Shown here piece after piece: positions 26,303-35,185 of a DNA stretch of 64,000 nt. The stretch spans positions 1,054,001 through 1,118,000 of the forward strand of contig NZ_CP118574.1 of NCBI RefSeq assembly GCF_028898845.1, read 5' to 3'. The stretch's first letter is position 1, and each line of letters opens with the position of its first letter. Position numbers and translations under genes: made by a program. The notes under the pieces were generated by a model. That model ran no database searches and was not told the DNA's origin. It saw only the letters and a list, made by a program, of their open reading frames with translations. Source of the DNA: Streptomyces sp. WZ-12. GTDB lineage: Bacteria > Actinomycetota > Actinomycetes > Streptomycetales > Streptomycetaceae.

Positions 26303-26888
26303 CTGTCGCTCCTCCACATCCGTGCACTCCGTCCGTCCATCCGTCGGCCCGCCCATCCATCCGTCCGCGCTGTCCGTCCGGCGGCTTCACGGCTCGCGCC
26401 TTGGGAGAGGTCGGGGGTCGTCCGGGTCGCTGGACGCCCGCGCGCAGGAGGGGGATGAAGGGGCATGACGCATCCCCACGCCGCGCCCGCGCCACCCCGT
26501 GACACGCGCTGGTCGATGGCCGAGGACCAGGCACGGCCGGGGAAAACCGGCCAGCCAACCTCTCGTTGCCCCGCTCCCCTCGGCTCAGTGCCCCATCCAG
26601 GGCCCCACCCCTCACACGCTCGCCTTCCTCATTCTTTCCCCCGCTCCTCCCCCGCATCCGGGGAACAACCAGCCCCGCGACGCATCCGCCATAGTTGGCC
26701 TGAAAGTATCTACCGTGACCGCCGCCGATGGGCCGCCGTCCGCACCCTCACGCTGCCGCAACGGCGGGGACCCGCGGGGCAGTCGGCAGTCATGGGCTCG
26801 CGTCACCACGAGCGGCCGCGCCGCCAGGCAACCGGCGACGCACGTCGGCCGCACCACAACCGAGACATCCACACCAAGGAGCGCACCC
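26303..26888. other. Divergent control region of the P450 and FabG-like genes
   Basis: 586 bases between divergent starts. The P450-proximal part holds a degenerate CCGTC/CCATC repeat (26329-26388). The remainder is Pro/Ser-coding in every frame with no recognisable protein, and the FabG-proximal part has normal GC. It should contain both promoters. No strong palindrome was found. Confidence 0.45.
26329..26388. repeat. Degenerate CCGTC/CCATC short tandem repeat
   Basis: The stretch consists largely of 4-5-base units CCGTC, CCATC and CCGTCC in one strand, just upstream of the P450 ribosome-binding site. Similar degenerate repeats begin the MmyB-like gene (23105-23160) and occur at 21893-21938. 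Confidence 0.6.
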
Positions 26889-27599
26889 ATGTCCCGAACC
26901 GTTCTGGTGACCGGGGGAAACCGAGGCATCGGCAGAGCCATAGCCGAACGCCTGATGAAGGAGGGCGACCGCGTCGCGATCACCTTCCGCAAGGACGACC
27001 CGGAGATACCCGGCGCCTACGCCGTGCGGTGCGATGTGACGGACAGTCACCAGGTCGACGCGGCCTTCGACGAGGTGGAGCGGGAGCTCGGCCCGGTCGA
27101 GGTCCTGATCGCCAACGCCGGTACGACCAGTGACAACCTGCTGCTGGACATGACCGACGATCAGTTCCGCCAGGTCATGGACACCAACGTCTTCGGCGCC
27201 TTCGCGGCGGCGCGCCGGGCCCGCCGGACCATGCCCAACGACGGTTCCATCATCGTGATCTCCTCGGCCATCGCCCCCTTCGGCGCCTACGGCCAGGCCA
27301 ACTACGCGGCCTCCAAGGGCGCGCTGGTCTCCCTCACCAGGTCGCTGATGCGGGAGTTCGCCGACCGCGGCATCCGCGCCAACGCCGTGATGCCCGGCCC
27401 GATCCACACCGACATGTTCTACGAGCTGAGCGAGGAACAGCGCGCGGCCGTGGTCTCGAAGGTGCCGCTCGGTCGCACCGGAACCCCCGAGGAGATCGCC
27501 GGCGCGGTCGCCTTCCTCCGCTCGTCGGACGCCAGCTTCGTCAACGGCACGGTCCTCACGGTCGACGGCGGCGCCTTGGGGGGCATCGCGGCACCCTGA
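26889..27599 (+). CDS. FabG-like short-chain dehydrogenase/reductase
   Basis: 236 residues of the classical SDR family. Cofactor motif VTGGNRGIG (7-15), NAG in LIANAGTT (73-80), catalytic Ser in VISSAIAPFG (Ser125/126), and YAASK with Tyr139 and Lys143. The ending EEIAGAVAFLRSSDASFVNG, then TVLTVDGGAL, is characteristic of FabG (3-oxoacyl reductase). The ATG at 26889 has AAGGAG 8 bases upstream. It diverges from the P450. A reductase of this type makes signal butyrolactones or tailors polyketide-like products; housekeeping fatty-acid synthesis is less likely in this setting. Confidence 0.88.
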   Translation: MSRTVLVTGGNRGIGRAIAERLMKEGDRVAITFRKDDPEIPGAYAVRCDVTDSHQVDAAFDEVERELGPVEVLIANAGTTSDNLLLDMTDDQFRQVMDTNVFGAFAAARRARRTMPNDGSIIVISSAIAPFGAYGQANYAASKGALVSLTRSLMREFADRGIRANAVMPGPIHTDMFYELSEEQRAAVVSKVPLGRTGTPEEIAGAVAFLRSSDASFVNGTVLTVDGGALGGIAAP

Positions 27600-27814
27600 C
27601 GTGCGGATGCCGGCGTGCGGTCGCTGACGGACGGTCGCTGACGGACGGGGGACCGGGGGACTCACCGGCTTCGGTCGGGCCGGCGAGCGCCCGGTATGCG
27701 GCACTGCCGATGTCGTTGACGACCCGGCGCGAGGGGACGGGACGGGCGATCGCCAACGTTCCGCGCCTGGCGGTGACTTAACCCCTCGTCATCTCGCAGA
27801 CCGCTACCAATGCC

Positions 27815-28528
27815 CTACGCACCGTCATCTGCCCGGAAGCCCCGCTCCACGAGCCGGCGAGCGCTCTCGACGTGGCCCAGTCGCCGGAGCTCCCAGACCA
27901 CCCAGTCCCGGCAGGGTGCCCGCAGCCCCGCCTCGACCGTGCTCAGCGCGCGCACCAGCTCCTCGGCTCCGGCCCCCAAGGGCACCGCGGAGAAGGCCGA
28001 CGCCAGACAGCGCGCGGTGAGTCGGCCCGTGTGCGGATTGGCGTCCGCGGCGGGGTCGCCCCCCAGCAGGGCGCTGACCGCGCGCAGCGCGGCGGCCTGC
28101 AACGCGGGTACCGCGTCGGGCGATCCGCCCCCTCCCCCGTCGGCGAGAGCGAGGGCACGCAGCTCGTCCGGGAGGCGCAGGCCGACCAGGTCCGAGGCGC
28201 GCGGAAAGGGACGCCCCAGGCTGACCTTCCACAACCGGTCCAGGGTGGCGGCATCGCGAATGCCGCATATTCGTCCGAACGCGAGCAACAACTCCACCGA
28301 CGGCGCCTTCAGGCCCCGTTCGACCCCTTCGTAAGTGCCGCTCGAAACGCCGAGCAGATACGCCATGTCGGACTGGCTCAGCGACTTCTTGGCGTACAGG
28401 AAGTCCGTCCAGAGGCCGTCCCTCAGCTCGTGCCGTCGAGCGCCGAGCTGCGAGACGTCAACGGACTTCCGCAGCGCCGAAAAGAGGGACCGGCACGCCT
28501 CCTGGCGGTCCATTTCAGCCGAACTCAT
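27815..28528 (-). CDS. Helix-turn-helix (XRE-like) regulator
   Basis: About 237 residues. A helix-turn-helix occupies roughly 35-95: FLYAKKSLSQSDMAYLLGVS then GTYEGVERGLKAPSVELLLA. The C-terminal 140 residues are helical and Ala/Leu-rich (LQAAALRAVSALLGGDP, LVRALSTVEAGLRAPC), with no family that I recognise. It diverges from the tandem MmyB-like gene at 28681 with about 150 bases between, so it may regulate that gene or itself. The start is uncertain: a GTG at 28534 and an ATG at 28513 are also in frame. Confidence 0.65.
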   Translation of the reverse strand: MSSAEMDRQEACRSLFSALRKSVDVSQLGARRHELRDGLWTDFLYAKKSLSQSDMAYLLGVSSGTYEGVERGLKAPSVELLLAFGRICGIRDAATLDRLWKVSLGRPFPRASDLVGLRLPDELRALALADGGGGGSPDAVPALQAAALRAVSALLGGDPAADANPHTGRLTARCLASAFSAVPLGAGAEELVRALSTVEAGLRAPCRDWVVWELRRLGHVESARRLVERGFRADDGA

Positions 28529-28680
28529 CGGCACCCACGCTCACTTCGCTCGACGACTCGAACATCATGGTAACGACCGCTCAGCATTCTCCCGACGAGG
28601 CAAAATGCCGCAATTCCCTTCTCCCCGAGCAGCCCGGGCATTTCACGGTCCGCCAGTCCTGACAGAAAGCGGAGGAGCCC

Positions 28681-30621
28681 ATGACCGCACCCCATGACGC
28701 GGCACGTCGCAGTGGTACGGCGCCGATCACGACGTCCGACCTGTTGCGTCACCACCGTGAACTCCTCGGCTACACCCAGGAGGTGTTCGCCCTCCAACAC
28801 GGCTTCTCGATCCGCGCGTACAACGAAATGGAGAACGGCGGGAAGGTCAGCCTGAGCCATATGCGTGCGCTTCGGGACGCCCTCCGGATGGGGCCGCAGG
28901 CGCGGGCGCAGTTCTTTCGATTGGTGACCGGCGACGCACCGTCCCTCAAGGGCCTGAACGTCTCATCGGGCGTGGACCCCACCACCGCGAACTGGTGCGA
29001 TTCCCACCTCGCCGTCCAGGACGCTCCCGCGGTATTGCTGGACGGCGGCTGGAACGCCGTCCGTTTCAACGACGCGTGGGCGGAGCTCTTCAGCGAAGCG
29101 GATGAGATGGGCGAGCGGGCAGCGCATCACCTCGATCACCCGCTCAACAACCCCATGAGATTCTGCCTCTTTCACCCGGCGGCCTCCCGCATGCTCCTCG
29201 ACTACGAGGAGAGCTGGCTGGTCACGGCGATGTGCCAATTCGTGCACCATTTCCAGTTATATCCGCAGAACCAACAACTGCTGGAGATCCGACGGCGGAT
29301 CGCCGCCGATCCCTACCTCAGCGAGGTCTATCGGAACCGCGTGCGCGAGGAGTTCACCGAGCGCGGGGTGGGCTGCGTCATCGAGCGGGACGTGGAGGAA
29401 CGGGCGTTGCGCGTCGGCGGCCGCCGGCAGACCGTTCTGTTCACGATCGTCGTTCCCTGGCACGGCCGTGAGTACGGGTATCAGATGTTGACCCTGACCC
29501 CGGTGCGTAACGACGCCTTACGGCAACGGCATTCGCATCCGCATCCGCATCCGCATCCGCATCCGCATCCGGAAGTACGCCACAGACCCTCCGGGGATCG
29601 CAACACCGTCGGCACGACCCCACCGACGCAGACGCTCGGCGCCACCGGTCCGGCGACCGCCATCGAGGAAGCCATCCAACCAGCGGCGGAACGCGTCCAA
29701 ACCGTCGGCGATTTACTGTTCCGCTACCGGTCCCGCCTCGGTATGTCCCAGGAGGTCCTCTCGCGCCGGCCGTCCTTTCCGGTATCGCCGCGCACCTACC
29801 GCGATTGGGAGACCGGGCGGAGTCTTCCGCGCAAGAAATACCTCCCGGCCCTGGCGGCCGCGCTGCACATGCCCGATGCGGTGAAGGGGCTCCTGCATTT
29901 CCTCATCACCAAGGGCGATCCACCGACTTCCGGCATTCGAGGCGGTCCGGCGATCGCCGCCCGTTCCCGGCGATGGGCGCGGGAACACGTCGACGATCGC
30001 CGGCAGCCGTCGCCCATCGCCCTCATGGACGGCGCCTGGGACGTCATCGCCTGCAACAACGCCTATCGACGGCTCTTCGGCCATCTCCCGGAACCCGACC
30101 CCAACCACCCGGCCACCAACGGGTTCCGCTACGTCATGTTCCATCCGGACGCCAGGGAAACCCTCGCCGGCTGGTACGAGGAGTGGATGATCCCGTGGAT
30201 GGTCGAATTCGGGGCCACGCTGCTGCGCCACCACGATCGGCTGCACGCCGAGCACGCCGCCCTCCTGGAAGAGGTCGAGGCATATCCGGAGTTGTGGGAC
30301 GCCTATACGGGACCGGTCCGTCGCGAACTCCAGGGCAGGGGCCGGGCGATCCGTTTCGAGGGCGACGGCGACGGCCGGGGCCTCTGGCTCCCGGGACCCG
30401 ACGGTGACCCCGCGCACCGGGTGTACCAAGCCATCCGCCTGACCTCCGGAATACCGCTGCACGGCCTGTCGTACGGATACAACTTCGCCTGCCTGCGACC
30501 GTACGGCGACCCGACCCCGGGACCCGGTAGACCGCACGCTGAGGCCGGCCGGCGCACGCCGGATGCGACGCACGACGGTGGTCCGACACCGTTCCGCGGG
30601 GCGCGGCCGGGGAAATGCTGA
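28681..30621 (+). CDS. Tandem-duplicated MmyB-like regulator (two HTH plus two ligand domains)
   Basis: 646 residues made of two complete units. Unit 1 has a helix-turn-helix at about 18-75 (LLRHHRELLGYTQEVFALQH) and an MmyB-like ligand domain at about 95-285 (VLLDGGWNAVRFNDAWAELF). After a His-Pro repeat linker, unit 2 repeats the order at about 345-400 (LLFRYRSRLGMSQEVLSRRP) and 430-625 (ALMDGAWDVIACNNAYRRLF). Normal family members are about 270-300 residues and act as dimers, so this looks like a covalent dimer. The copies are strongly diverged, so the fusion is old. The linker hexanucleotide repeat can change length without breaking the frame. The downstream MHS transporter begins beside its stop and may be co-transcribed. 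Confidence 0.8.
   Translation: MTAPHDAARRSGTAPITTSDLLRHHRELLGYTQEVFALQHGFSIRAYNEMENGGKVSLSHMRALRDALRMGPQARAQFFRLVTGDAPSLKGLNVSSGVDPTTANWCDSHLAVQDAPAVLLDGGWNAVRFNDAWAELFSEADEMGERAAHHLDHPLNNPMRFCLFHPAASRMLLDYEESWLVTAMCQFVHHFQLYPQNQQLLEIRRRIAADPYLSEVYRNRVREEFTERGVGCVIERDVEERALRVGGRRQTVLFTIVVPWHGREYGYQMLTLTPVRNDALRQRHSHPHPHPHPHPHPEVRHRPSGDRNTVGTTPPTQTLGATGPATAIEEAIQPAAERVQTVGDLLFRYRSRLGMSQEVLSRRPSFPVSPRTYRDWETGRSLPRKKYLPALAAALHMPDAVKGLLHFLITKGDPPTSGIRGGPAIAARSRRWAREHVDDRRQPSPIALMDGAWDVIACNNAYRRLFGHLPEPDPNHPATNGFRYVMFHPDARETLAGWYEEWMIPWMVEFGATLLRHHDRLHAEHAALLEEVEAYPELWDAYTGPVRRELQGRGRAIRFEGDGDGRGLWLPGPDGDPAHRVYQAIRLTSGIPLHGLSYGYNFACLRPYGDPTPGPGRPHAEAGRRTPDATHDGGPTPFRGARPGKC
29529..29570 (+). repeat. 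Hexanucleotide tandem repeat GCATCC, seven units
   Basis: Six perfect copies of GCATCC follow one imperfect copy (GCATTC). They encode alternating His-Pro in the linker between the two halves of the MmyB-like protein. The period is a multiple of three, so slippage would change linker length in frame. Confidence 0.9.
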
Positions 30622-30626
30622 GTGGC

Positions 30627-32066
30627 ATGACGACCTCCACTGACGCCTCGCGCCAGGCCGCGCGCCGACGCCTTTCGGTGCCCCGGGCCGTGGCCGCGGG
30701 CGCGATCGGCAACTTCATCGAGTGGTACGAGTTCGGCGTCTACGCCTACTTCGCCACCGTCATCGCGGCCGACTTCTTCACTCCGCACGGCGGCAGCACC
30801 GCGGAGGCGCTGGTCAAGACGTATGCGTCGTTCGCGTTGGCGTTCTTCTTCCGGCCCGTCGGCGCGTTCCTCCTCGGCCGGGCGGGCGACCGCTTCGGGC
30901 GGCGGCCGGTGTTGTTGGCCGCGGTGACGACGATGAGTTGCGCGACGGCACTGATCGGTGTGCTACCGACGTACGCCATGGTGGGTGCCGCGGCACCGTG
31001 GCTGCTCACGGCACTGCGGATCGTGCAGGGCCTGTCCGCCGGCGGGGAGTTCGGCGGTGCGGTCGCCTTGATGACGGAGAGCGCGCCGCCCGGCAAGCGG
31101 GGACGGTACGGCGCCTGGCAGTCCCTCACCGTGGCCTTCGGACTGCTCGCCGGTGCCGCGGCGGCAACTCTGGTGACGACCCTACTGACGACACCTCAAG
31201 TCGCCTCATGGGGCTGGCGGTTGCCCTTCCTGGCCGCGCTGCCCATGGGCGCGGTCGCCCTGTGGCTGCGCCTGCGCCTGGAGGAGTCCCCGGCGTTCCG
31301 CCGCGCACAGGAGTCACGGGGACAGGAGCCCTTCGCCCCAGGCAAGGACACTGCATCGCCCCCGCCGACGACCAGGCAGGCGCAGACACCAACGCGGACG
31401 CAGACACAGACGCAGACACCGTGGGCCGTCATCGTCGGGTGCGGACGGCTGATGGCCTGGGCGGCGGCCGGCTACACCTTCCTCGTGGTCCTGCCGTCCT
31501 ACCTCCAGAACACGGTGGGTGCCAGCCCGCAACAGGCACTGCTGGCCACGGTCATCGCCAACCTGGGCTTCGCCGCCACCATCCTCCCGGCCGGCGCGCT
31601 CAGCGACCGGCTGGGCCGGCGGACGGTGACGGTCGCTGGGGCGGCGCTGATCGCGGTGTCGGCGCTGCCCCTGCTCCACGTGGTGCAGGACCGGCACTCC
31701 CCGGCGTGGTTGGCGTACGGCGCGGTGGCGCTCGCGGGCGCCCTGGTGGGCCTGTTGGCCGGCCCGGGGCCGGCGATGCTGGCCGAGATGTTCCCCACGG
31801 CGGTGCGCCACACCGGCCTGGGCGTGGCCTACGCGCTGGCGAACGCGGTCTTCTCCGGCTGCGCGGGCCTGCTCATCACGGAGTTGATCCGCCGCACCGG
31901 CGACCCGGATGTCCCCGCCTACTACGTCATGGTCACCTGCGGCCTGGGCGCCCTGGCCCTGACGACCGTGCGGGCCGACGCCCACCACAGAACGCTGCAC
32001 GAAGAGTCCAGCCAACCCCCGCCACCGGCCCCACTCCCCCTCGCACAACCACCCAACACGCCGTAA
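30627..32066 (+). CDS. MFS transporter, metabolite:H+ symporter (MHS) family
   Basis: About 479 residues with 12 predicted helices and the MHS signature: GNFIEWYEFGVYAYFATVIA at the start, FRPVGAFLLGRAGDRFGRRP after TM2, and RIVQGLSAGGEFGGAVAL. Members such as ProP, KgtP and shikimate transporters import small organic acids or osmolytes with protons. The central cytosolic loop carries a repeat rich in Gln-Thr (TPTRTQTQTQTP, bases 31381-31420). The gene begins within a few bases of the regulator's stop. An ATG at 30615 overlapping that stop is an alternative start. Confidence 0.88.
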   Translation: MTTSTDASRQAARRRLSVPRAVAAGAIGNFIEWYEFGVYAYFATVIAADFFTPHGGSTAEALVKTYASFALAFFFRPVGAFLLGRAGDRFGRRPVLLAAVTTMSCATALIGVLPTYAMVGAAAPWLLTALRIVQGLSAGGEFGGAVALMTESAPPGKRGRYGAWQSLTVAFGLLAGAAAATLVTTLLTTPQVASWGWRLPFLAALPMGAVALWLRLRLEESPAFRRAQESRGQEPFAPGKDTASPPPTTRQAQTPTRTQTQTQTPWAVIVGCGRLMAWAAAGYTFLVVLPSYLQNTVGASPQQALLATVIANLGFAATILPAGALSDRLGRRTVTVAGAALIAVSALPLLHVVQDRHSPAWLAYGAVALAGALVGLLAGPGPAMLAEMFPTAVRHTGLGVAYALANAVFSGCAGLLITELIRRTGDPDVPAYYVMVTCGLGALALTTVRADAHHRTLHEESSQPPPPAPLPLAQPPNTP

Positions 32067-32107
32067 TTCCAAGGACGTTGGCGCCCACAGCATGCCACAC
32101 TCCCCCC

Positions 32108-33136
32108 ATGTCGATCCGCTATCCGCAACCCCTGCGTCCGGGTGACCGCGTGGCCGTCACGTCCCCTTCGAGCGGCGTCGACCCGGAGATGCGGGCGCGT
32201 CTGGAAGTGGCGATCGAGTCGGTACGGGCCCGTGGCTACGAGGTGGTGGTCGGTCGCTGCATGGACGGGACGGGACACCTCAGCGCCCCCGCGGCGGAGC
32301 GCGCGGCCGAGCTGACCGCGATGCTGACGGACCCCGCCGTCAAGGCGATCGTGCCGCCGTGGGGCGGGGAGACCGCCATCGACCTGCTGCCGCTGCTCGA
32401 CTGGGACCGGCTCCGCACCGCCGAACCAACCTGGCTGGTGGGGTACTCCGACATCTCCACGCTCCTCACCCCGCTCACCCTCCTGACGGGCCTCGCGACC
32501 CTGCACGGCTCCAACCTGATGGACACGCCCTACCAGGTGCCCGAGGGCCTGTTGTCGTGGCTGGACGTGGTGGGCGTGCCGGAGGGGGGCCGCATCGCCC
32601 AGACCCCGCCGGGCCGCCATCGGGCCGGCGGCTGGGCCGACTTCCGCGCCTTCCCGGACGTCACCACCTACGAGTTGGACGGCGTCGGCACCTGGACCCG
32701 CCTGGATGCCGACGGCGACGTGGACGTCGAGGGGCGCCTGATCGGCGGCTGCATCGAAACGCTCTGCAACGTGGCGGGAACGCCCTACGGCGACGTCGCC
32801 ACGTTCGCCCGCGCGCATGCCCCCGAGGGACTGCTCGTCTACGTGGAGGCGTGCGAGGACAACGCGTTCACCATCTGCCGCAATCTGCACGGGATGCGCC
32901 TGGCCGGCTTCTTCGACGCCGCCAACGCCGTGCTCATCGGCCGCACCACGGCGCCCGACCGAGACTCCCTGACGCAGCACGAGGCCGTGCTCGACGCCCT
33001 CGGCCCCCTCGGCATCCCCCTCCTCGCCGACGTCGAATGCGGCCACGTCCCACCCCACCTCCCCCTGGTCAACGGCGCCCGCGCACGGGTCCTCCACAGC
33101 GCGGAACGGCAGGAGGTGGTGCAGTGGTTGGACTGA
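32108..33136 (+). CDS. S66-family serine peptidase (LD-carboxypeptidase/MccF-like)
   Basis: 342 residues with the S66 layout. N-terminal GDRVAVTSPSSGVD, nucleophile in VGYSDIS (Ser114), probable catalytic Glu in VYVEACEDN, and His in DVECGHVPPHLPLV near the end. Family members recycle murein tetrapeptides in the cytosol or, as in MccF, cleave acyl-sulfamoyl-adenylate antibiotics to give immunity. Sequence length and the PPWGGE stretch look closer to the MccF group, but this is not decisive. It follows the MHS transporter after 42 bp on the same strand. Confidence 0.85.
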   Translation: MSIRYPQPLRPGDRVAVTSPSSGVDPEMRARLEVAIESVRARGYEVVVGRCMDGTGHLSAPAAERAAELTAMLTDPAVKAIVPPWGGETAIDLLPLLDWDRLRTAEPTWLVGYSDISTLLTPLTLLTGLATLHGSNLMDTPYQVPEGLLSWLDVVGVPEGGRIAQTPPGRHRAGGWADFRAFPDVTTYELDGVGTWTRLDADGDVDVEGRLIGGCIETLCNVAGTPYGDVATFARAHAPEGLLVYVEACEDNAFTICRNLHGMRLAGFFDAANAVLIGRTTAPDRDSLTQHEAVLDALGPLGIPLLADVECGHVPPHLPLVNGARARVLHSAERQEVVQWLD

Positions 33137-33210
33137 TGGACGGCGGTGCGCAGGCATCGGGCGCGGGGGGCTCGTCGCGCGTGTTCGTCGGCGGATGGGG
33201 ACCCGTCGGG

Positions 33211-33558
33211 CTATTCGACGGGGAGGGAGTCGCGGAGGGTGCGGGCGGTGGTGTTGGGGTCGTAGGCGTCGGGGACGCCGGCGACCAGGATGATGTCGCC
33301 GTCGATGTGGCGCGAGCGCAGCGGGGCGATCTGCTGGTACTCGGGTGAGTCCCACCAGGTCCGTGCCTGGGTGATGGTGGGGAAGCCGATCACCACGACG
33401 TTCCCGGGCCAACTGCCCTCCTTCACCTCGTGTTGCGTGGCGTGGACGAGGAAGCGGCCACCGTAGGGCTCGAAGGTGCCGGTGATGCGCTCGATGTACT
33501 CGGCGATCTCCGGGTGCGGGGCGGCATCCCGGAGATGGGCCATGGCGTAGGCGGGCAT
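33211..33558 (-). CDS. DUF1330 family protein
   Basis: 115 residues with the ferredoxin-like alpha/beta barrel of DUF1330: YAMAHLRDAAPHPEIAEYIE at the start, then GGRFLVHATQHEVKEGSW, VVVIGFPTITQARTWWDSPE and YQQIAPLRSRHIDGDIILV. The family is related to dimeric monooxygenase-like proteins, with unknown substrates. The ATG at 33558 has GGAAGG 7-9 bases upstream. It is a single gene convergent with the S66 peptidase. Confidence 0.88.
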   Translation of the reverse strand: MPAYAMAHLRDAAPHPEIAEYIERITGTFEPYGGRFLVHATQHEVKEGSWPGNVVVIGFPTITQARTWWDSPEYQQIAPLRSRHIDGDIILVAGVPDAYDPNTTARTLRDSLPVE

Positions 33559-33682
33559 GGCGCGTCCTTCCGGTCGATCGGGTTTGGGGAAGTTCCCCGT
33601 ACGCCTGTGATCCTGACAGGCGGGGATGTGGGAGGCGATTACCTGCCGGGTAAGGGGATGAGAGGGCGGCGAACTCCGTTCG

Positions 33683-34201
33683 TCAATGGGGGAGTTGTGT
33701 CGTTGCCTTGCTGCCGTCCGTGGCTGCCCGGCGCTTCATGGCGAATTCCAGTCTGCTTTCGCCCTCACGTACGGGTTGCACGCGTCCGGTGCGGTGGAAA
33801 CCGTGTCGGGCGTAGAGGCGCTCCGCGCGGTCGTTGCCCTGGGTGACCCACAGTTCCACGCAGGCGATGCCGCCGGCGTCCGCCGCTCGCAGGGCCTCCC
33901 CCACCAGCAGGTCCGCGGCCCCGCGGCCGCGGGCGGCGGGGGCGACCCACATGGACACCAGGTCGGCGGTGCGGGGTCCGGTGGGGACGATGCCGATCAG
34001 TCCGCATGCCTGGCCGCTGTCCTCGGCGAGGAACTGGTCACGCCCGGCCAGGCGTTCTCGCCACCTCTCCTCCGTGAAGGCTTGCTCCCGCTCCAGCGTG
34101 GAACCGAACGCGTCGGGCGCATCGGCCAGGGCCGCCAGACGAACGGCACGGTAGAGGGCCCAGTCACCGACTTCGAAGGGCCGCACAGAGAGCATTCCCA
34201 T
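33683..34201 (-). CDS. GNAT-family N-acetyltransferase
   Basis: 172 residues with the GNAT fold. Strand-helix N-terminus SVRPFEVGDWALYRAVRL, acetyl-CoA pyrophosphate loop VAPAARGRGAADLLVGEA, and the C-terminal VELWVTQGNDRAERLYARHGF typical of RimI/PhnO-like enzymes. The substrate is unknown. Two in-frame ATGs (34201, 34195) are possible starts, each with a weak ribosome-binding site. It diverges from the MerR regulator at 34357. Confidence 0.85.
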   Translation of the reverse strand: MGMLSVRPFEVGDWALYRAVRLAALADAPDAFGSTLEREQAFTEERWRERLAGRDQFLAEDSGQACGLIGIVPTGPRTADLVSMWVAPAARGRGAADLLVGEALRAADAGGIACVELWVTQGNDRAERLYARHGFHRTGRVQPVREGESRLEFAMKRRAATDGSKATTQLPH

Positions 34202-34356
34202 GGGTCCAGACCTTGGCCCGGCCAGCACACCGCGCGCAAGGAGATTAGGGGATGGCTGGGGCCGCTGGATAACGGCATCCCGCGCGGATCGGCCGGCGCG
34301 CGGCCAGTGTCAGGCGGACTTGCACCTCACGCGGCGTCAGGAGGCATCGTGAGGGC

Positions 34357-35121
34357 ATGAGCTTCGAACAGACCTGGAAGATCGGGGCGCTCGCCTCGGC
34401 GAGCGGGGTGACCGTCCGCACCCTGCACCATTGGGACCGGATCGGACTGTTGAGCCCGTCCCGCCGTACGGTCTCCGGGCACCGCGAGTACACCGAGCAG
34501 GACGTGGTCCGCCTCTACCAGGTGCTCGCCCTGCGCCGCCTGGGGTTGGGGTTGGGGACTATCGCCACGTGTCTGGACGTCGGCGTGGATCCGGTGCGGT
34601 TGGTGGCCGAGCAACTGTCCGACGTCGAGGCCGCCCTCGCTTCCCTGGAGGCGCTGCGGCAGCGGTTGACTCATATCCACGGGGAACTCACCGCGGCCCG
34701 GCCGCCGGAGGCCGCCACGTTGATCGGTGCGCTCCAGGCAATGCGGGGCACCGGCCCGGCCGCCGACCAGGCTCTGCGCCGCCATGTCGACGAGGACCAC
34801 ATCCGGGTCCTGGAGGACCGGGCACGGGCCCTCGGGCCCGCCGCCCCCTACCTGTTGGAGATCGAGTGGCCGGAGCTGTACCGCCGGGCGGAGGCGCTCC
34901 GCGCGGCCGGGACGGATCCGGGCGCGCCGCAGGTGCAGCGGATCGTGGCCCGCATGGACGAGCTCGGCGCACTGTTCAGCGGCGGCGAGGAGACGCTCTC
35001 GACCGCGGTCAAGGGTGCCTGGCAGCGGGAGCCGGCCGCGATGTCCGGCGACCCGGCCGCGCCGGCCGATGCCTGGCAGCATCTGACCGCCTACCTCGAT
35101 CGCGCCCGCGCCGCCTCCTGA
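34357..35121 (+). CDS. MerR-family regulator with TipA-like C-terminal domain
   Basis: 254 residues. The MerR winged helix (about 6-75) reads KIGALASASGVTVRTLHHWD, RIGLLSPSRRTVSGHREY, VRLYQVLALRRLGLGLGTI. A coiled-coil follows (LSDVEAALASLEALRQRLTH). The C-terminal part (about 140-250) has the helical TipAS-like pattern with LEIEWPELYRRAEALRAAG and AWQHLTAYLDRAR. TipA proteins bind thiopeptides and other compounds and activate their own genes. It is followed by a small membrane protein that may be its target. Confidence 0.85.
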   Translation: MSFEQTWKIGALASASGVTVRTLHHWDRIGLLSPSRRTVSGHREYTEQDVVRLYQVLALRRLGLGLGTIATCLDVGVDPVRLVAEQLSDVEAALASLEALRQRLTHIHGELTAARPPEAATLIGALQAMRGTGPAADQALRRHVDEDHIRVLEDRARALGPAAPYLLEIEWPELYRRAEALRAAGTDPGAPQVQRIVARMDELGALFSGGEETLSTAVKGAWQREPAAMSGDPAAPADAWQHLTAYLDRARAAS

Positions 35122-35185
35122 CCAACTCCCCCACCCGTCCCGCCGTTTCCCACCGTTCCCCTCCGAGCCTTCCCGAGGACCAGTC

